Assembly: GCF_028823535.1 (NCBI RefSeq)
Contig: NZ_JAQIYM010000001.1
Location: 434,001-498,000 of the forward strand
Reading direction: 5' to 3'
Length of the DNA stretch: 64,000 bases
Source of the DNA: Pseudomonas serbica
GTDB taxonomy: Bacteria; Pseudomonadota; Gammaproteobacteria; Pseudomonadales; Pseudomonadaceae
In this document: positions 44,376 through 54,284 of the stretch, piece after piece
Layout of the letters: every line of letters starts with the position of its first letter
How positions within the stretch are numbered: the first letter of the stretch is position 1
The notes under the pieces: generated by a model
Databases searched by the model: none
What the model saw: only the letters and a program-made list of their open reading frames with translations
What the model was told of the DNA's origin: nothing
Made by a program: the position numbers and the translations under genes

Positions 44376-45020
44376 TCAGACGCCAAATTGGGCGCGGTAG
44401 GCTTCAACGGCTGGCAAATGCTGCTTGAGTTGCGGGTCGTCGGCCAGGAACTCCAGCACCTGGTTCAGCGAAACGATGCTGATCACCGGAATCCCGAAAT
44501 CACGCTCCACTTCCTGGATCGCTGACAATTCACCGTTGCCACGCTCCTGGCGGTTCAGGGCGATCAGCACGCCGGCCGCCTTGGCGCCGTCCTGGGAGGC
44601 GATGATCTGCATCACTTCGCGAATTGCGGTACCGGCAGTGATCACGTCGTCGATGATCAGCACTTCGCCGGTCAGCGGTGCGCCGACCAGGCTGCCGCCT
44701 TCACCGTGGGCCTTGGCTTCCTTTCGGTTGAAGCACCATGGCAGGTCACGGCCGTGATGCTCGGCCAATGCCACGGCAGTGGTCGCCGCCAAAGGGATGC
44801 CCTTGTAGGCCGGGCCGAACAGCACATCGAAGGCAATGCCGCTCTCGGCAATGGCTGCGGCGTAGAAACGACCCAGCTGCGCCAGGGCCGAACCCGTATT
44901 GAACAGGCCAGCATTGAAGAAGTAAGGACTGGTGCGCCCGGACTTCAGGGTGAACTCACCGAAGCGCAAAACGCCGCGATCGATGGCAAAACGAATGAAA
45001 TCGCGCTGATACGCTTGCAT
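44376..45020 (-). CDS. pyrE: Orotate phosphoribosyltransferase
   Basis: A 214-residue enzyme converting orotate and PRPP to OMP in pyrimidine synthesis. The PRPP motif is [16 protein letters not shown] (about 120-135); [10 protein letters not shown] is the flexible catalytic loop. The start at 45020 gives the standard [12 protein letters not shown]; the upstream seven codons have no support. It is divergent from crc, separated by 82 bases containing a palindrome. Confidence 0.96.
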   Translation of the reverse strand: MQAYQRDFIRFAIDRGVLRFGEFTLKSGRTSPYFFNAGLFNTGSALAQLGRFYAAAIAESGIAFDVLFGPAYKGIPLAATTAVALAEHHGRDLPWCFNRKEAKAHGEGGSLVGAPLTGEVLIIDDVITAGTAIREVMQIIASQDGAKAAGVLIALNRQERGNGELSAIQEVERDFGIPVISIVSLNQVLEFLADDPQLKQHLPAVEAYRAQFGV

Positions 45021-45066
45021 GAAAAAAACCCCAAATACCACGGATTTAGCTAATTAGGTTGACGCC

Positions 45067-45079
45067 GTGTATCATACAC
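45067..45079. promoter_or_regulatory. GTGTATCATACAC palindrome between pyrE and crc
   Basis: A perfect 13-base dyad centred on C at 45073 lies in the 82-base divergent gap, directly after a TTGACG -35-like word (45060-45065). It is placed to act on either promoter. No regulator is known to me for this site. Confidence 0.5.
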
Positions 45080-45102
45080 GCACGCGATTTTTGGGGCCAT
45101 TT

Positions 45103-45882
45103 ATGCGGATCATCAGTGTGAACGTCAATGGTATTCAGGCTGCAGTCGAGCGCGGTTTGCTCAGTTGGCTGCAGGCACAGAATGCCGACGTCATCTGCCT
45201 GCAGGACACCCGTGCCTCCGCCTTTGAACTGGACGATCCAGCCTTCCAACTGGATGGCTACTTCCTTTATGCCTGCGACGCCGAAGTTCCCGCCCAAGGT
45301 GGCGTGGCTTTGTACTCGCGGTTGCAACCGAAGGCTGTCATCAGCGGTCTCGGTTTCGAGACGGCCGACCGCTACGGGCGCTACCTGCAAGCAGATTTCG
45401 ACAAAGTCAGTATTGCAACCCTGTTGCTTCCTTCCGGAATGAACGGCGATGAGGACTTGAACCAGAAGTTCAAGCTCATGGACGACTTCGCCAAGTACCT
45501 GGACAAGCAGCGGCGCAAACGCCGCGAGTACATTTATTGTGGCTCGCTGTACGTGGCGCAACAGAAACTGGACATCAAGAACTGGCGTGACAGCCAGCAA
45601 TCTCCGGGCTTCCTGGCGCCTGAGCGCGCCTGGATGGACGAGATTGTCGGCAACATGGGTTACGTCGATGCCCTGCGGGAAGTTAGCCGTGAAGGCGACC
45701 AGTACAGCTGGTGGCCGGATAACGAACAAGCCGAAATGCTCAACCTCGGCTGGCGCTTCGATTACCAGATCCTGACCCCGGGCCTGCGCCGCTTCGTACG
45801 CAGTGCGCGCCTGCCACGTCAGCCTCGGTTCTCGCAGCACGCGCCGTTGATCGTGGACTACGACTGGACGCTGACGATCTGA
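45103..45882 (+). CDS. crc: Catabolite repression control protein Crc
   Basis: A 259-residue protein of the exonuclease/endonuclease/phosphatase fold (MRIISVNVNGIQAAVERG, ICLQDTRASAFELDD, SQHAPLIVDYDW). In Pseudomonas it has lost nuclease activity and acts with Hfq on A-rich mRNA sites to block translation of less-preferred catabolic genes, including some amino acid and amine pathways such as those elsewhere in this window. The start at 45103 matches the known N-terminus, with GGGG upstream. It is divergent from pyrE, the conserved arrangement in Pseudomonas. Confidence 0.95.
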   Translation: MRIISVNVNGIQAAVERGLLSWLQAQNADVICLQDTRASAFELDDPAFQLDGYFLYACDAEVPAQGGVALYSRLQPKAVISGLGFETADRYGRYLQADFDKVSIATLLLPSGMNGDEDLNQKFKLMDDFAKYLDKQRRKRREYIYCGSLYVAQQKLDIKNWRDSQQSPGFLAPERAWMDEIVGNMGYVDALREVSREGDQYSWWPDNEQAEMLNLGWRFDYQILTPGLRRFVRSARLPRQPRFSQHAPLIVDYDWTLTI

Positions 45883-45894
45883 GTCTGGCCGGTC

Positions 45895-45931
45895 AAAAAA
45901 ATGCCCGTATCGCAAGATACGGGCATTTTTT
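45895..45931. terminator. Bidirectional terminator of crc and gltS
   Basis: aaaaaaatgcccgtatc-gcaa-gatacgggcatttttt has an 11-13-pair stem with U tracts in both directions, between the two convergent genes. Confidence 0.95.
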
Positions 45932-45953
45932 ATGGCCGGACGTGACCTGAACT

Positions 45954-47159
45954 TCAGGCAGCGGCGAAGAACGGCAGCGCCAGGTACATCTTGATGACAA
46001 TCACATTGATGATATCGATGAAGAACGCCCCCACCATGGGTACCACCAGGAACGCTATCTGAGACGGTCCGTAACGCTGCGTCACCGCCTGCATGTTGGC
46101 GATGGCCGTTGGCGTGGCCCCCAGTCCGAAACCGCAGTGCCCTGCCGCCAATACGGCCGCATCGTAGTTACTGCCCATGACCCTGAACGTCACGAATATC
46201 GCAAACAGTGCCATGACCAACGTTTGCACTGCAAGGATAATGAAGAACGGCAAAGCCAGCGCCGCCAGGTCCCACAGTTTGAGCGACATCAAGGCGATCG
46301 CCAGAAACAGCGACAGGCTGACATTCCCCAGCACTGAGACTTCACGCTCAAACACCTGGTACAAGCCAAGCGCTGAAAGTCCGTTGCGCAAAAGAACGCC
46401 CACGAATAACACGCACACGAAAGTTGGTAATTCAAATACGCTTCCGTGGAGCAGGCCATTCAAAAGCGAGCCTGCCAACAAGCTGACCGAAATAAGCGCG
46501 AGCGTCTCGATAAACGAAAAGGGAGTAATCGAACGCTCCTTGTTCGGCTGTTCGAAGCCCTTTGGCAGCCGAGGCTTTTCTTGCTGACAGCCAGGTACCT
46601 GAACACGATTGATGAGCAGGCGAGCAACAGGCCCCCCAATCAAACCGCCCAGCACCAGGCCAAAGGTCGCAGAGGCCATCGCCAGTTCTGAGGCGGATGC
46701 CAGTCCGAATTTCTCGCTGAACGTCGCGCCCCACGCAGCGCCCGTACCGTGACCGCCGGCCAGGGTAATCGAGCCGGTCAGCAGGCCCATCAAGGGATCG
46801 AGCCCCAAGGTCTTGGCAAGTCCGATGCCCATGGCATTCTGGACCACCAGAAGCCCGGTCACCGCCAGCAGGAAAATTCCCACTACGCGCCCGCCCTTCT
46901 TAAGGCTGGCAAAGTCTGCGCTCAAGCCAATCGTGGCAAAAAACGCCAACATCAATGGAGTTTGCAGTGAAGTATCAAATCGGACTTGAATATCAAGGCT
47001 TCGCAAAGCCAAAAGAACCAAGGCAACCATCAGGCCGCCAGCTACAGGCTCCGGAATATTGTAGGTGCGTAAAAAACCGACTCGTGTAACTAGACCGCGC
47101 CCCAGTAATAGAACTAAAGAGGCAGCAACAAGTGTTCCATAAAAATCGAGCTCAATCAT
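45954..47159 (-). CDS. gltS: Sodium/glutamate symporter GltS
   Basis: A 401-residue inner-membrane carrier with about ten helices in two inverted halves. The two re-entrant GGHGT-type loops are visible as LAGGHGTGAAWG (about 143-154) and AAGHCGFGLGATPTAIANM (about 335-353). It takes up L-glutamate with Na+. Start 47159 gives the family N-terminus MIELDFYGTLVAAS; the open frame runs further upstream without support and the ribosome site is weak. It has an isolated location, with an inverted repeat 150 bases upstream that may be regulatory. Confidence 0.92.
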   Translation of the reverse strand: MIELDFYGTLVAASLVLLLGRGLVTRVGFLRTYNIPEPVAGGLMVALVLLALRSLDIQVRFDTSLQTPLMLAFFATIGLSADFASLKKGGRVVGIFLLAVTGLLVVQNAMGIGLAKTLGLDPLMGLLTGSITLAGGHGTGAAWGATFSEKFGLASASELAMASATFGLVLGGLIGGPVARLLINRVQVPGCQQEKPRLPKGFEQPNKERSITPFSFIETLALISVSLLAGSLLNGLLHGSVFELPTFVCVLFVGVLLRNGLSALGLYQVFEREVSVLGNVSLSLFLAIALMSLKLWDLAALALPFFIILAVQTLVMALFAIFVTFRVMGSNYDAAVLAAGHCGFGLGATPTAIANMQAVTQRYGPSQIAFLVVPMVGAFFIDIINVIVIKMYLALPFFAAA

Positions 47160-47306
47160 TTGGGGTTTCTTGGGTGGACATTCAGGGGGCGAACTTTTTA
47201 CCTGGACACGCCGCATGAACAGGTTGATTCGTCTCAACACTGATTAGTCTTGGATTCAGGAACCCTCAATGGTCTGAATGTATCGAAATATTTCTTAGTA
47301 AATATT

Positions 47307-47335
47307 ACTTGGTGCGGACTTTATAATCACCAAGT
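47307..47335. promoter_or_regulatory. Inverted repeat upstream of gltS
   Basis: acttggtg-n13-caccaagt has perfect 8-base arms in an AT-rich leader (47240-47340). On the plus strand the loop contains TATAAT (47322-47327). It is a possible operator for gltS; the site is about 150 bases from the gltS start. Confidence 0.5.
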
Positions 47336-47394
47336 CTTATTGCCAAGCATATATGCCGAACTGAACCATTGCAGTTTGTGACTAAAGTGAACTC

Positions 47395-47425
47395 AAAAAA
47401 AATGCCCCGACAGGTCGAGGCATTT
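47395..47425 (-). terminator. Terminator of the rph-DUF4870 unit
   Basis: On the minus strand aaatgcctcgac-ct-gtcggggcattt is followed by a run of T. The stem has one G-U-type or mismatched pair. It lies 28 bases after the DUF4870 gene. Confidence 0.85.
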
Positions 47426-47452
47426 ACTTTGGTTCGATACTTCTTGGCTAAC

Positions 47453-47821
47453 TCACTTGATCAATCGCCAGGTGAATGGATAGCGATAAGGTACTCCTTC
47501 ATTGGCTTTCACGCCGCCAATGATGGTCAATACCAGCGCCCCGATCGCCACCAGGCCAAACAGGAAGAACCCGATAATCACCAGCGTCAGCAGCAAGCAA
47601 ATGGCGGATGCAATGGCGACGGTGATCTGAAAGTTCAGCGCCTCCTTGCCCTGCGCGTCGATGAACGGGTCCATCTCGCGCTTCATCTGCCACAGAACCA
47701 ACGGGCCGATCAGTGTGCCGAAAGGAATCCAGATGCCCAACAAGGCGGACAAGTGACAAAACATTGCCCACTGCCGAACCTCTTTGCTCGGCGCGGGGAG
47801 CAACTGTTGTTCGTCACTCAT
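47453..47821 (-). CDS. DUF4870 membrane protein
   Basis: A 122-residue protein with three predicted helices (about 20-45, 65-90 and 92-110) and the DUF4870 marks WAMFCHLSALLG, GPLVLWQMKRE and DAQGKEALNFQI. It is an inner-membrane protein of unknown role. It follows rph by 28 bases on the same strand, so it is probably co-transcribed. The stop is just upstream of a terminator. Confidence 0.85.
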   Translation of the reverse strand: MSDEQQLLPAPSKEVRQWAMFCHLSALLGIWIPFGTLIGPLVLWQMKREMDPFIDAQGKEALNFQITVAIASAICLLLTLVIIGFFLFGLVAIGALVLTIIGGVKANEGVPYRYPFTWRLIK

Positions 47822-47849
47822 GACGTCCTCCTTGTGTGTGGCAATCCGA

Positions 47850-48572
47850 TCAGTCAGCCAGTGCAGACTTTTGCAGATCGAAGATCTCGTTCATGCCCTT
47901 TTTCGCCAGTTCCAGCATGGCATTCAGCTCTTCAGGCTGGAATGGCGCGCCTTCGGCGGTGCCCTGGACTTCGATGAAGCCGCCAGTGCTGGTCATCACC
48001 ACGTTCAGGTCGGTCTCGGCAGCCGAGTCTTCCAGGTAGTCGAGGTCGAGCACAGGTTCACCTTGATACATGCCCACCGACACCGCACCGATCATTTGCT
48101 TGAGCGGGTCGCCGCCTTTGAGGCCGCCACGCTTCTTGATCACTTTCAGGGCATCGACCAGGGCAACCATTGCGCCGGTGATGGACGCGGTGCGAGTACC
48201 GCCGTCAGCCTGGATCACGTCGCAGTCAACGTACAAGGTGACGTCGCCCAACTTGGACATGTCCAGCGCAGCGCGCAGGGAACGGCCGATCAGGCGCTGG
48301 ATTTCCAGGGTACGGCCGCCTTGCTTGCCGCGGCTCGCTTCACGCTGGTTACGCTCGCCGGTGGCGCGCGGCAACATGCCGTATTCGGCCGTCAACCAGC
48401 CCTGGCCCTGGCCCTTGAGGAACCGCGGCACGCCGTTTTCGACGCTGACGGTGCAAATGACCTTGGTGTCACCGAACTCGACCAGCACAGATCCCTCGGC
48501 GTGTTTGGTGTAGTTGCGGGTAATGCGGATCGAGCGGAGCTGATCGGCAGCGCGACCACTTGGACGTTTCAT
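47850..48572 (-). CDS. rph: Ribonuclease PH
   Basis: A 240-residue phosphorolytic 3'-5' exoribonuclease that trims tRNA 3' ends. Family marks are [34 protein letters not shown] (here [10 protein letters not shown]...), [23 protein letters not shown] and [14 protein letters not shown] (metal-site aspartates). The intact C-terminus shows it is not the frameshifted form known from E. coli K-12. The start at 48572 fits the family; upstream codons are not conserved in type. It is divergent from yicC. Confidence 0.96.
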   Translation of the reverse strand: MKRPSGRAADQLRSIRITRNYTKHAEGSVLVEFGDTKVICTVSVENGVPRFLKGQGQGWLTAEYGMLPRATGERNQREASRGKQGGRTLEIQRLIGRSLRAALDMSKLGDVTLYVDCDVIQADGGTRTASITGAMVALVDALKVIKKRGGLKGGDPLKQMIGAVSVGMYQGEPVLDLDYLEDSAAETDLNVVMTSTGGFIEVQGTAEGAPFQPEELNAMLELAKKGMNEIFDLQKSALAD

Positions 48573-48839
48573 AAGGGATACCTGTACGGGGACGGAAAAC
48601 TGCGGAGCATTATAGAGCCGCCAGCCGCGACTGGGCACTTCTAAAAAAATCATCGGACCAGCGAAGGCTCTGCACAGCCCGCTGCCGACGAGCTGCGGGT
48701 CTTTGTCACACCGTGTGTTTGGGCGCATCCACGCCACTGCGCTACAATCCTGCGCCTTTGCTGCCAGTCAGCTTAAATTCATTGATATCGGATCGCCGGA
48801 ACGTCAGTTGCGCGCCGATCTGCATTGCGAGGTCCCTCC

Positions 48840-49703
48840 ATGGTGCACAGTATGACCGCCTTCGCCCGCGTCGAGAAAGCCGGCGTCCAGGGCACCCTGA
48901 GCTGGGAACTGCGCTCGGTCAACAGCCGCTACCTCGAGCCCCACCTGCGCCTGCCGGAGTCTTTTCGCGACCTTGAGGGCGCTGTTCGTGAAGCCTTGCG
49001 CCAGGGCGTATCGCGGGGAAAGCTCGAATGCACCCTGCGCTTCACCGAAGAAAACACCGGCAAAGCGCTGCAAGTGGACCAGGAACGCGCGGCGCAGCTG
49101 GTTGCCGCCGCCGAGACGATCGCCGGCCTGATCAAGAATCCGGCGGCGCTGAACCCGCTTGAAGTCCTGGCGTGGCCCGGTGTACTGGTGGGTGACGCGA
49201 CCGACCCGCAAGCGCTGAACGCCGAGGCACTGGCACTGTTCAACCAGGGACTCAAGGAACTGAAGGCCGGCCGCGAGCGCGAAGGCGCGGAACTGGCGCG
49301 CCTGATCAACGAGCGCCTGACGTCCATCGAAGAAGACGTGGTAACCCTGCGCGAGCTCGTTCCGCAAATGCTTGCCACCCAGCGCCAGAAAGTGCTCGAC
49401 CGTTTCGCCGACATGAAGGCCGAGATGGACCCGCAGCGCCTTGAGCAGGAAATGGTCATGCTCGCGCAGAAAAGCGACGTCGCCGAAGAACTGGATCGCC
49501 TGAGCACTCACATCATCGAAGTTCGCCGGGTACTCAAGTCCGGCGGTGCCGCCGGGCGGCGCCTGGACTTCCTGATGCAGGAGCTCAACCGCGAAGCCAA
49601 CACACTGGGCTCCAAAGCCTTCGACCCGCGCAGCACCCAGGCTGCGGTCAACCTCAAGGTGTTGATCGAGCAGATGCGCGAACAAGTGCAGAATATTGAG
49701 TAA
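48840..49703 (+). CDS. yicC: YicC-family endoribonuclease
   Basis: A 287-residue protein of standard YicC/YloC length. The N-terminus VHSMTAFAR and WELRSVNSRYLEPHLRLP, and the C-terminus RRLDFLMQELNREANTLGSK, are diagnostic. Family members are RNA-cleaving or RNase-associated proteins that affect sRNA turnover. It is divergent from rph and 12 bases upstream of gmk; the ATG at 48840 has GAGG at seven bases. Confidence 0.92.
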   Translation: MVHSMTAFARVEKAGVQGTLSWELRSVNSRYLEPHLRLPESFRDLEGAVREALRQGVSRGKLECTLRFTEENTGKALQVDQERAAQLVAAAETIAGLIKNPAALNPLEVLAWPGVLVGDATDPQALNAEALALFNQGLKELKAGREREGAELARLINERLTSIEEDVVTLRELVPQMLATQRQKVLDRFADMKAEMDPQRLEQEMVMLAQKSDVAEELDRLSTHIIEVRRVLKSGGAAGRRLDFLMQELNREANTLGSKAFDPRSTQAAVNLKVLIEQMREQVQNIE

Positions 49704-50336
<633 letters not shown>

Positions 50337-50354
50337 TCAGCTCTTCCCAAAACA

Positions 50355-50441
50355 GCTGCAAGGGCTTTACATTGGCACTTGCAGCGCGTTGAAGGGCTTG
50401 GTCAAAAAATCAGCGCTTCCCTAATCGCTGGTGATTTTTTA
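50355..50441 (+). terminator. Two hairpins after gmk
   Basis: gctgcaag-n15-cttgcagc (50355-50385) is followed by an A-tract/T-tract hairpin: aaaaaatcagcg ... cgctggtgatttttt (50405-50440). The second is a plausible intrinsic terminator. The rpoZ promoter must lie within or just beyond it, unless readthrough occurs. Confidence 0.7.
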
Positions 50442-50503
50442 AACTGTTGAGTCCGCTCGCCCATCCGGGCAGCGCGCATATTGCATTTGCTACGAGGAAG
50501 ACC

Positions 50504-50767
50504 ATGGCCCGCGTAACCGTTGAAGACTGCCTAGAACACGTGGATAACCGCTTTGAGCTGGTCATGCTCTCTACCAAGCGTGCCCGTCAACTGGCCACCG
50601 GCGGCAAAGAGCCGAAAGTAGCATGGGAAAACGACAAGCCTACCGTCGTCGCCCTGCGTGAAATCGCTGAAGGCCTGATCGACTACGCAGCTATCGCCGA
50701 AGCCGAAATCGTTGAAGATGAACCGCTTTTCGCTGCATTCGAGGACGAGTCCAACGAGGCCGTCTAA
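50504..50767 (+). CDS. rpoZ: RNA polymerase omega subunit
   Basis: An 87-residue subunit that stabilises beta' and forms one (p)ppGpp site in RNA polymerase. The family N-terminus [20 protein letters not shown] and KRARQL are intact. The start at 50504 has GAGGAAG upstream. It is 57 bases upstream of spoT, the usual rpoZ-spoT operon. Confidence 0.97.
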   Translation: MARVTVEDCLEHVDNRFELVMLSTKRARQLATGGKEPKVAWENDKPTVVALREIAEGLIDYAAIAEAEIVEDEPLFAAFEDESNEAV

Positions 50768-50824
50768 GCCTATGCCTGGTCGACGTAGCACGGCGCGGGA
50801 TAAAAGCTTACGGCAGGAGACATC

Positions 50825-52930
50825 ATGCCGAGCATAGACGCCCTCGCCGATCGCTTATCGACCTACCTCGGCAAAGACCAGGTCAACCTGGTCCGCCGAG
50901 CGTATTTCTACGCCGAACAAGCCCACGACGGCCAACGCCGCCGTAGCGGCGAGGCGTATGTCACGCATCCCCTTGCAGTGGCGAATATTCTTGCCGACAT
51001 GCACATGGACCATCAGAGCCTGATGGCGGCCATGCTGCATGACGTGATCGAAGACACCGGTATTGCCAAGGAAGCGCTGCAAGCGCAGTTCGGCGAAACC
51101 GTGGCCGAACTGGTCGACGGCGTCAGCAAGCTGACCCAGATGAACTTCGAGACCAAGGCCGAAGCCCAGGCTGAAAACTTCCAGAAAATGGCCATGGCCA
51201 TGGCGCGCGATATCCGCGTGATCCTGGTCAAGCTGGCCGACCGCCTGCACAACATGCGCACGCTGGAAGTGCTGTCCGGCGAAAAACGCCGGCGCATCGC
51301 CAAGGAAACCCTGGAAATCTATGCACCCATCGCCAACAGGCTGGGCATGCACGCCATCCGCATAGAATTCGAAGACCTCGGTTTCAAGGCCATGCACCCG
51401 ATGCGTTCCGCGCGAATCTACCAGGCGGTCAAGCGCGCCCGGGGCAACCGCAAGGAAATCGTCAACAAGATCGAGGAATCCCTCAGCCACTGCCTGGCCA
51501 TCGATGGCATCCAGGGCGAGGTCAGCGGTCGCCAGAAACACCTCTACGGCATCTACAAGAAGATGCGCGGCAAGCGTCGGGCCTTCAACGAGATCATGGA
51601 CGTCTACGCGTTCCGGATCATCGTCGACAAGGTCGATACCTGCTATCGCGTGCTGGGTGCTGTACACAATTTGTACAAACCGTTGCCGGGGCGCTTCAAG
51701 GACTACATCGCGATCCCCAAGGCCAACGGCTACCAATCGCTGCACACCACGCTGTTCGGCATGCACGGTGTTCCGATCGAGATCCAGATCCGCACCCGTG
51801 AAATGGAAGAGATGGCCAATAACGGCATCGCCGCCCACTGGCTGTACAAGTCCAGCGGCGACGAACAGCCAAAAGGCACCCATGCCCGCGCCCGCCAGTG
51901 GGTCAAAGGCGTGCTGGAAATGCAGCAACGGGCCGGCAATTCGCTGGAATTCATCGAAAGCGTGAAGATCGACCTGTTTCCGGACGAGGTCTATGTGTTC
52001 ACGCCCAAAGGCCGGATCATGGAGCTGCCCAAGGGCTCCACGGCGGTCGACTTTGCCTATGCGGTGCACACCGACGTCGGCAACAGCTGCATTGCCTGCC
52101 GGATCAATCGCCGCCTTGCGCCGCTGTCCGAACCGCTGCAAAGCGGCTCCACGGTCGAGATCGTCAGCGCTCCGGGCGCACGGCCGAACCCGGCGTGGCT
52201 CAACTTCGTGGTCACCGGCAAGGCGCGTACCCATATCCGCCATGCACTGAAACTGCAGCGCCGTTCCGAGTCCATCAGCCTGGGCGAACGCCTGCTGAAC
52301 AAGGTGCTCAACGGGTTCGACAGTTCGCTGGAAAAAATCCCGGCGGAGCGCGTCAAGGCGATGCTCGCCGAATACCGCCTCGAACTGATCGAAGACTTGC
52401 TTGAAGACATCGGCCTGGGCAATCGCATGGCTTATGTGGTGGCTCGCCGCCTGCTCGGCGAAGGTGAGCAATTGCCAAGTCCGGAAGGTCCCCTGGCGAT
52501 TCGCGGTACCGAAGGCCTGGTCCTCAGCTACGCCAAGTGCTGCACGCCGATCCCGGGCGACCCGATCGTCGGCCACCTCTCCGCCGGCAAAGGCATGGTC
52601 GTGCACCTGGACAACTGCCGCAACATCAGCGAAATCCGCCACAACCCGGAAAAATGCATCCAGCTCTCGTGGGCCAAGGATGTCACCGGCGAATTCAACG
52701 TCGAACTGCGCGTCGAGCTGGAACACCAGCGCGGCCTGATCGCCCTGCTGGCCAGCAGCGTCAACGCAGCCGACGGCAACATCGAAAAAATCAGCATGGA
52801 TGAACGCGATGGTCGCATCAGCGTGGTCCAACTGGTGGTCAGCGTACACGACCGTGTGCACCTGGCCCGCGTGATCAAGAAACTGCGCGCCCTGACCGGG
52901 GTGATTCGCATCACCCGCATGCGCGCGTAG
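50825..52930 (+). CDS. spoT: Bifunctional (p)ppGpp synthetase/hydrolase SpoT
   Basis: A 701-residue RelA/SpoT protein of normal length. The hydrolase HD residues are H72-D73 in MLHDVIEDTG, and the synthetase region contains FRIIVDKVDTCYRVLG and DYIAIPKANGYQSLHTT. The TGS domain starts DEVYVFTPKG (about 387) and the ACT/RRM part is C-terminal (HQRGLIALLASSVNAADGN). The HD domain is intact, so the protein can degrade (p)ppGpp. It lies downstream of rpoZ and 37 bases before ridA, in the conserved order gmk-rpoZ-spoT-ridA. Confidence 0.97.
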   Translation: MPSIDALADRLSTYLGKDQVNLVRRAYFYAEQAHDGQRRRSGEAYVTHPLAVANILADMHMDHQSLMAAMLHDVIEDTGIAKEALQAQFGETVAELVDGVSKLTQMNFETKAEAQAENFQKMAMAMARDIRVILVKLADRLHNMRTLEVLSGEKRRRIAKETLEIYAPIANRLGMHAIRIEFEDLGFKAMHPMRSARIYQAVKRARGNRKEIVNKIEESLSHCLAIDGIQGEVSGRQKHLYGIYKKMRGKRRAFNEIMDVYAFRIIVDKVDTCYRVLGAVHNLYKPLPGRFKDYIAIPKANGYQSLHTTLFGMHGVPIEIQIRTREMEEMANNGIAAHWLYKSSGDEQPKGTHARARQWVKGVLEMQQRAGNSLEFIESVKIDLFPDEVYVFTPKGRIMELPKGSTAVDFAYAVHTDVGNSCIACRINRRLAPLSEPLQSGSTVEIVSAPGARPNPAWLNFVVTGKARTHIRHALKLQRRSESISLGERLLNKVLNGFDSSLEKIPAERVKAMLAEYRLELIEDLLEDIGLGNRMAYVVARRLLGEGEQLPSPEGPLAIRGTEGLVLSYAKCCTPIPGDPIVGHLSAGKGMVVHLDNCRNISEIRHNPEKCIQLSWAKDVTGEFNVELRVELEHQRGLIALLASSVNAADGNIEKISMDERDGRISVVQLVVSVHDRVHLARVIKKLRALTGVIRITRMRA

Positions 52931-52967
52931 CTAGCCCCCAAAGCCAAGCCCTTACAAGGAGTCATAG

Positions 52968-53348
52968 ATGACCAAGACTGTTATCACCAGCGACAAAGCC
53001 CCGGCCGCCATCGGCACTTACTCCCAGGCGATCAAGGCTGGCAACACCGTGTACATGTCGGGCCAGATTCCCCTGGACCCAAAAACCATGGAACTGGTCG
53101 AAGGCTTCGAAGCCCAGACCGTCCAGGTGTTCGAGAACCTCAAGGCCGTGGCTGAAGCCGCCGGCGGTTCGTTCAAGGACATCGTCAAACTGAACATCTT
53201 CCTCACCGACCTGAGCCATTTCGCCAAGGTCAACGAGATCATGGGCAAGTATTTCGACCAGCCTTACCCTGCCCGCGCCGCCATCGGCGTTGCAGCCCTG
53301 CCAAAGGGTTCGCAGGTTGAGATGGATGCCATCCTGGTCATCGAGTAA
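52968..53348 (+). CDS. ridA: RidA-family enamine/imine deaminase
   Basis: A 126-residue protein that hydrolyses reactive 2-aminoacrylate made by PLP enzymes. The catalytic arginine lies in [22 protein letters not shown] (about 101-122) and [13 protein letters not shown] is the N-terminal mark. It is co-directional with spoT, from which it is separated by 37 bases with an AAGGAG site. It may substitute functionally for the RidA-like gene that is missing between dadA and dadX here. Confidence 0.95.
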   Translation: MTKTVITSDKAPAAIGTYSQAIKAGNTVYMSGQIPLDPKTMELVEGFEAQTVQVFENLKAVAEAAGGSFKDIVKLNIFLTDLSHFAKVNEIMGKYFDQPYPARAAIGVAALPKGSQVEMDAILVIE

Positions 53349-53419
53349 TACGTCCGGCGCAGCCCTCTGAAGGCTGCGCCGCTGCCGTATGTATAAAAGC
53401 GTTTTGAAAGGATTCCACC

Positions 53420-54160
53420 ATGCGCGCTGCGCTAGCCCTCTCGCTGGTCGCCCTACTCCTGGGCGGTTGTGCCAGCAACCCTGCCGACCGTGACATCAGT
53501 GGCACCTGGATCAACCAGGCGGCGATCGATGCTGCGGCCAAAGGCGGCCCCCTGCGTGAAGCCCTCCAGGCCTATGGTCCGAACCTGGAATGGGACGTCA
53601 ACACCAAGGCCAGTCAGGCCCGCTACACCAATGGTTTTGAAAATGTCGAAGGCAAGTTGTTGGGCGAAGAGTCCGGCGCCTGGAAAGTCGACTTTTATGG
53701 CAGCTCTGCCAGCGAGCTCAAGCGCGACGGCAAGCAACTGAGCCAGGCCGCCAGCGACAACGAACCTGAGCAGGTCTTCGACCGGGCGCAGATTCCGGTT
53801 CCGGATGGCGCGCCGATGGGCGCCAGCTTCGAACGCGCGCTGTATTCGGCGTACATGGGCGGTAGCTGGAAGGTCGTCAGCGGTCCCGGCGAAGGCAATA
53901 GCGTGCAGTTCCAGGCCGACGGCCAGGTTATCGGGCTGCCGGAAGCCGATCGCTACGCCCTGTGCCTGGCGGGTGATTGCGCGTCGATGAGCGGAGGCAA
54001 CGACAACATGTGGTTGCAAATCAACGGACAGGGAAATCCCTGGATCTTTGCGCGCAAAGGCAAGGAACTGGAAATTTTCCAGGCCGTGAATTCTGCCCAG
54101 GCAGACGAAATGCCCCAGTACGCACCGGGCAATCGTAAGTGGTTGCTGGAAAAGCAGTAA
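53420..54160 (+). CDS. Conserved lipoprotein of unknown function
   Basis: A 246-residue predicted lipoprotein: lipobox LLGGC with Cys at residue 17 and Ala at +2. The mature protein begins with DISGTWINQAAIDAAAKGG, followed by beta-rich segments (GAWKVDFYG, SWKVVSGPGEG) and NMWLQINGQGNPWIFARKG near the end. These read as a lipocalin-like or small barrel pattern, but I recognise no named family. It follows ridA by 71 bases. Pseudomonas genomes carry a counterpart at this place. Confidence 0.75.
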   Translation: MRAALALSLVALLLGGCASNPADRDISGTWINQAAIDAAAKGGPLREALQAYGPNLEWDVNTKASQARYTNGFENVEGKLLGEESGAWKVDFYGSSASELKRDGKQLSQAASDNEPEQVFDRAQIPVPDGAPMGASFERALYSAYMGGSWKVVSGPGEGNSVQFQADGQVIGLPEADRYALCLAGDCASMSGGNDNMWLQINGQGNPWIFARKGKELEIFQAVNSAQADEMPQYAPGNRKWLLEKQ

Positions 54161-54174
54161 GCACACACGTGCCA

Positions 54175-54263
54175 TGTGGGAGCGAGCCTGCTCGCGAAGC
54201 GGTGTGTCAGACAACATGACTGTTGGATGTTACGGCCTCTTCGCGAGCAGGCTCGCTCCCACA
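54175..54263. repeat. Paired REP (class B)
   Basis: tgtgggagcgagcctgctcgcgaag and its inverse cttcgcgagcaggctcgctcccaca lie about 39 bases apart, with the tgtggg ends outside. It separates the convergent lipoprotein and epimerase genes. Confidence 0.87.
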
Positions 54264-54284
54264 AACGGTTCGGGTACCTGGCAG

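Noticed and set aside
50855..52861. Long minus-strand open frame opposite spoT
   Set aside because: Same reason: spoT domains are clear and the antisense frame is a codon-bias artefact.
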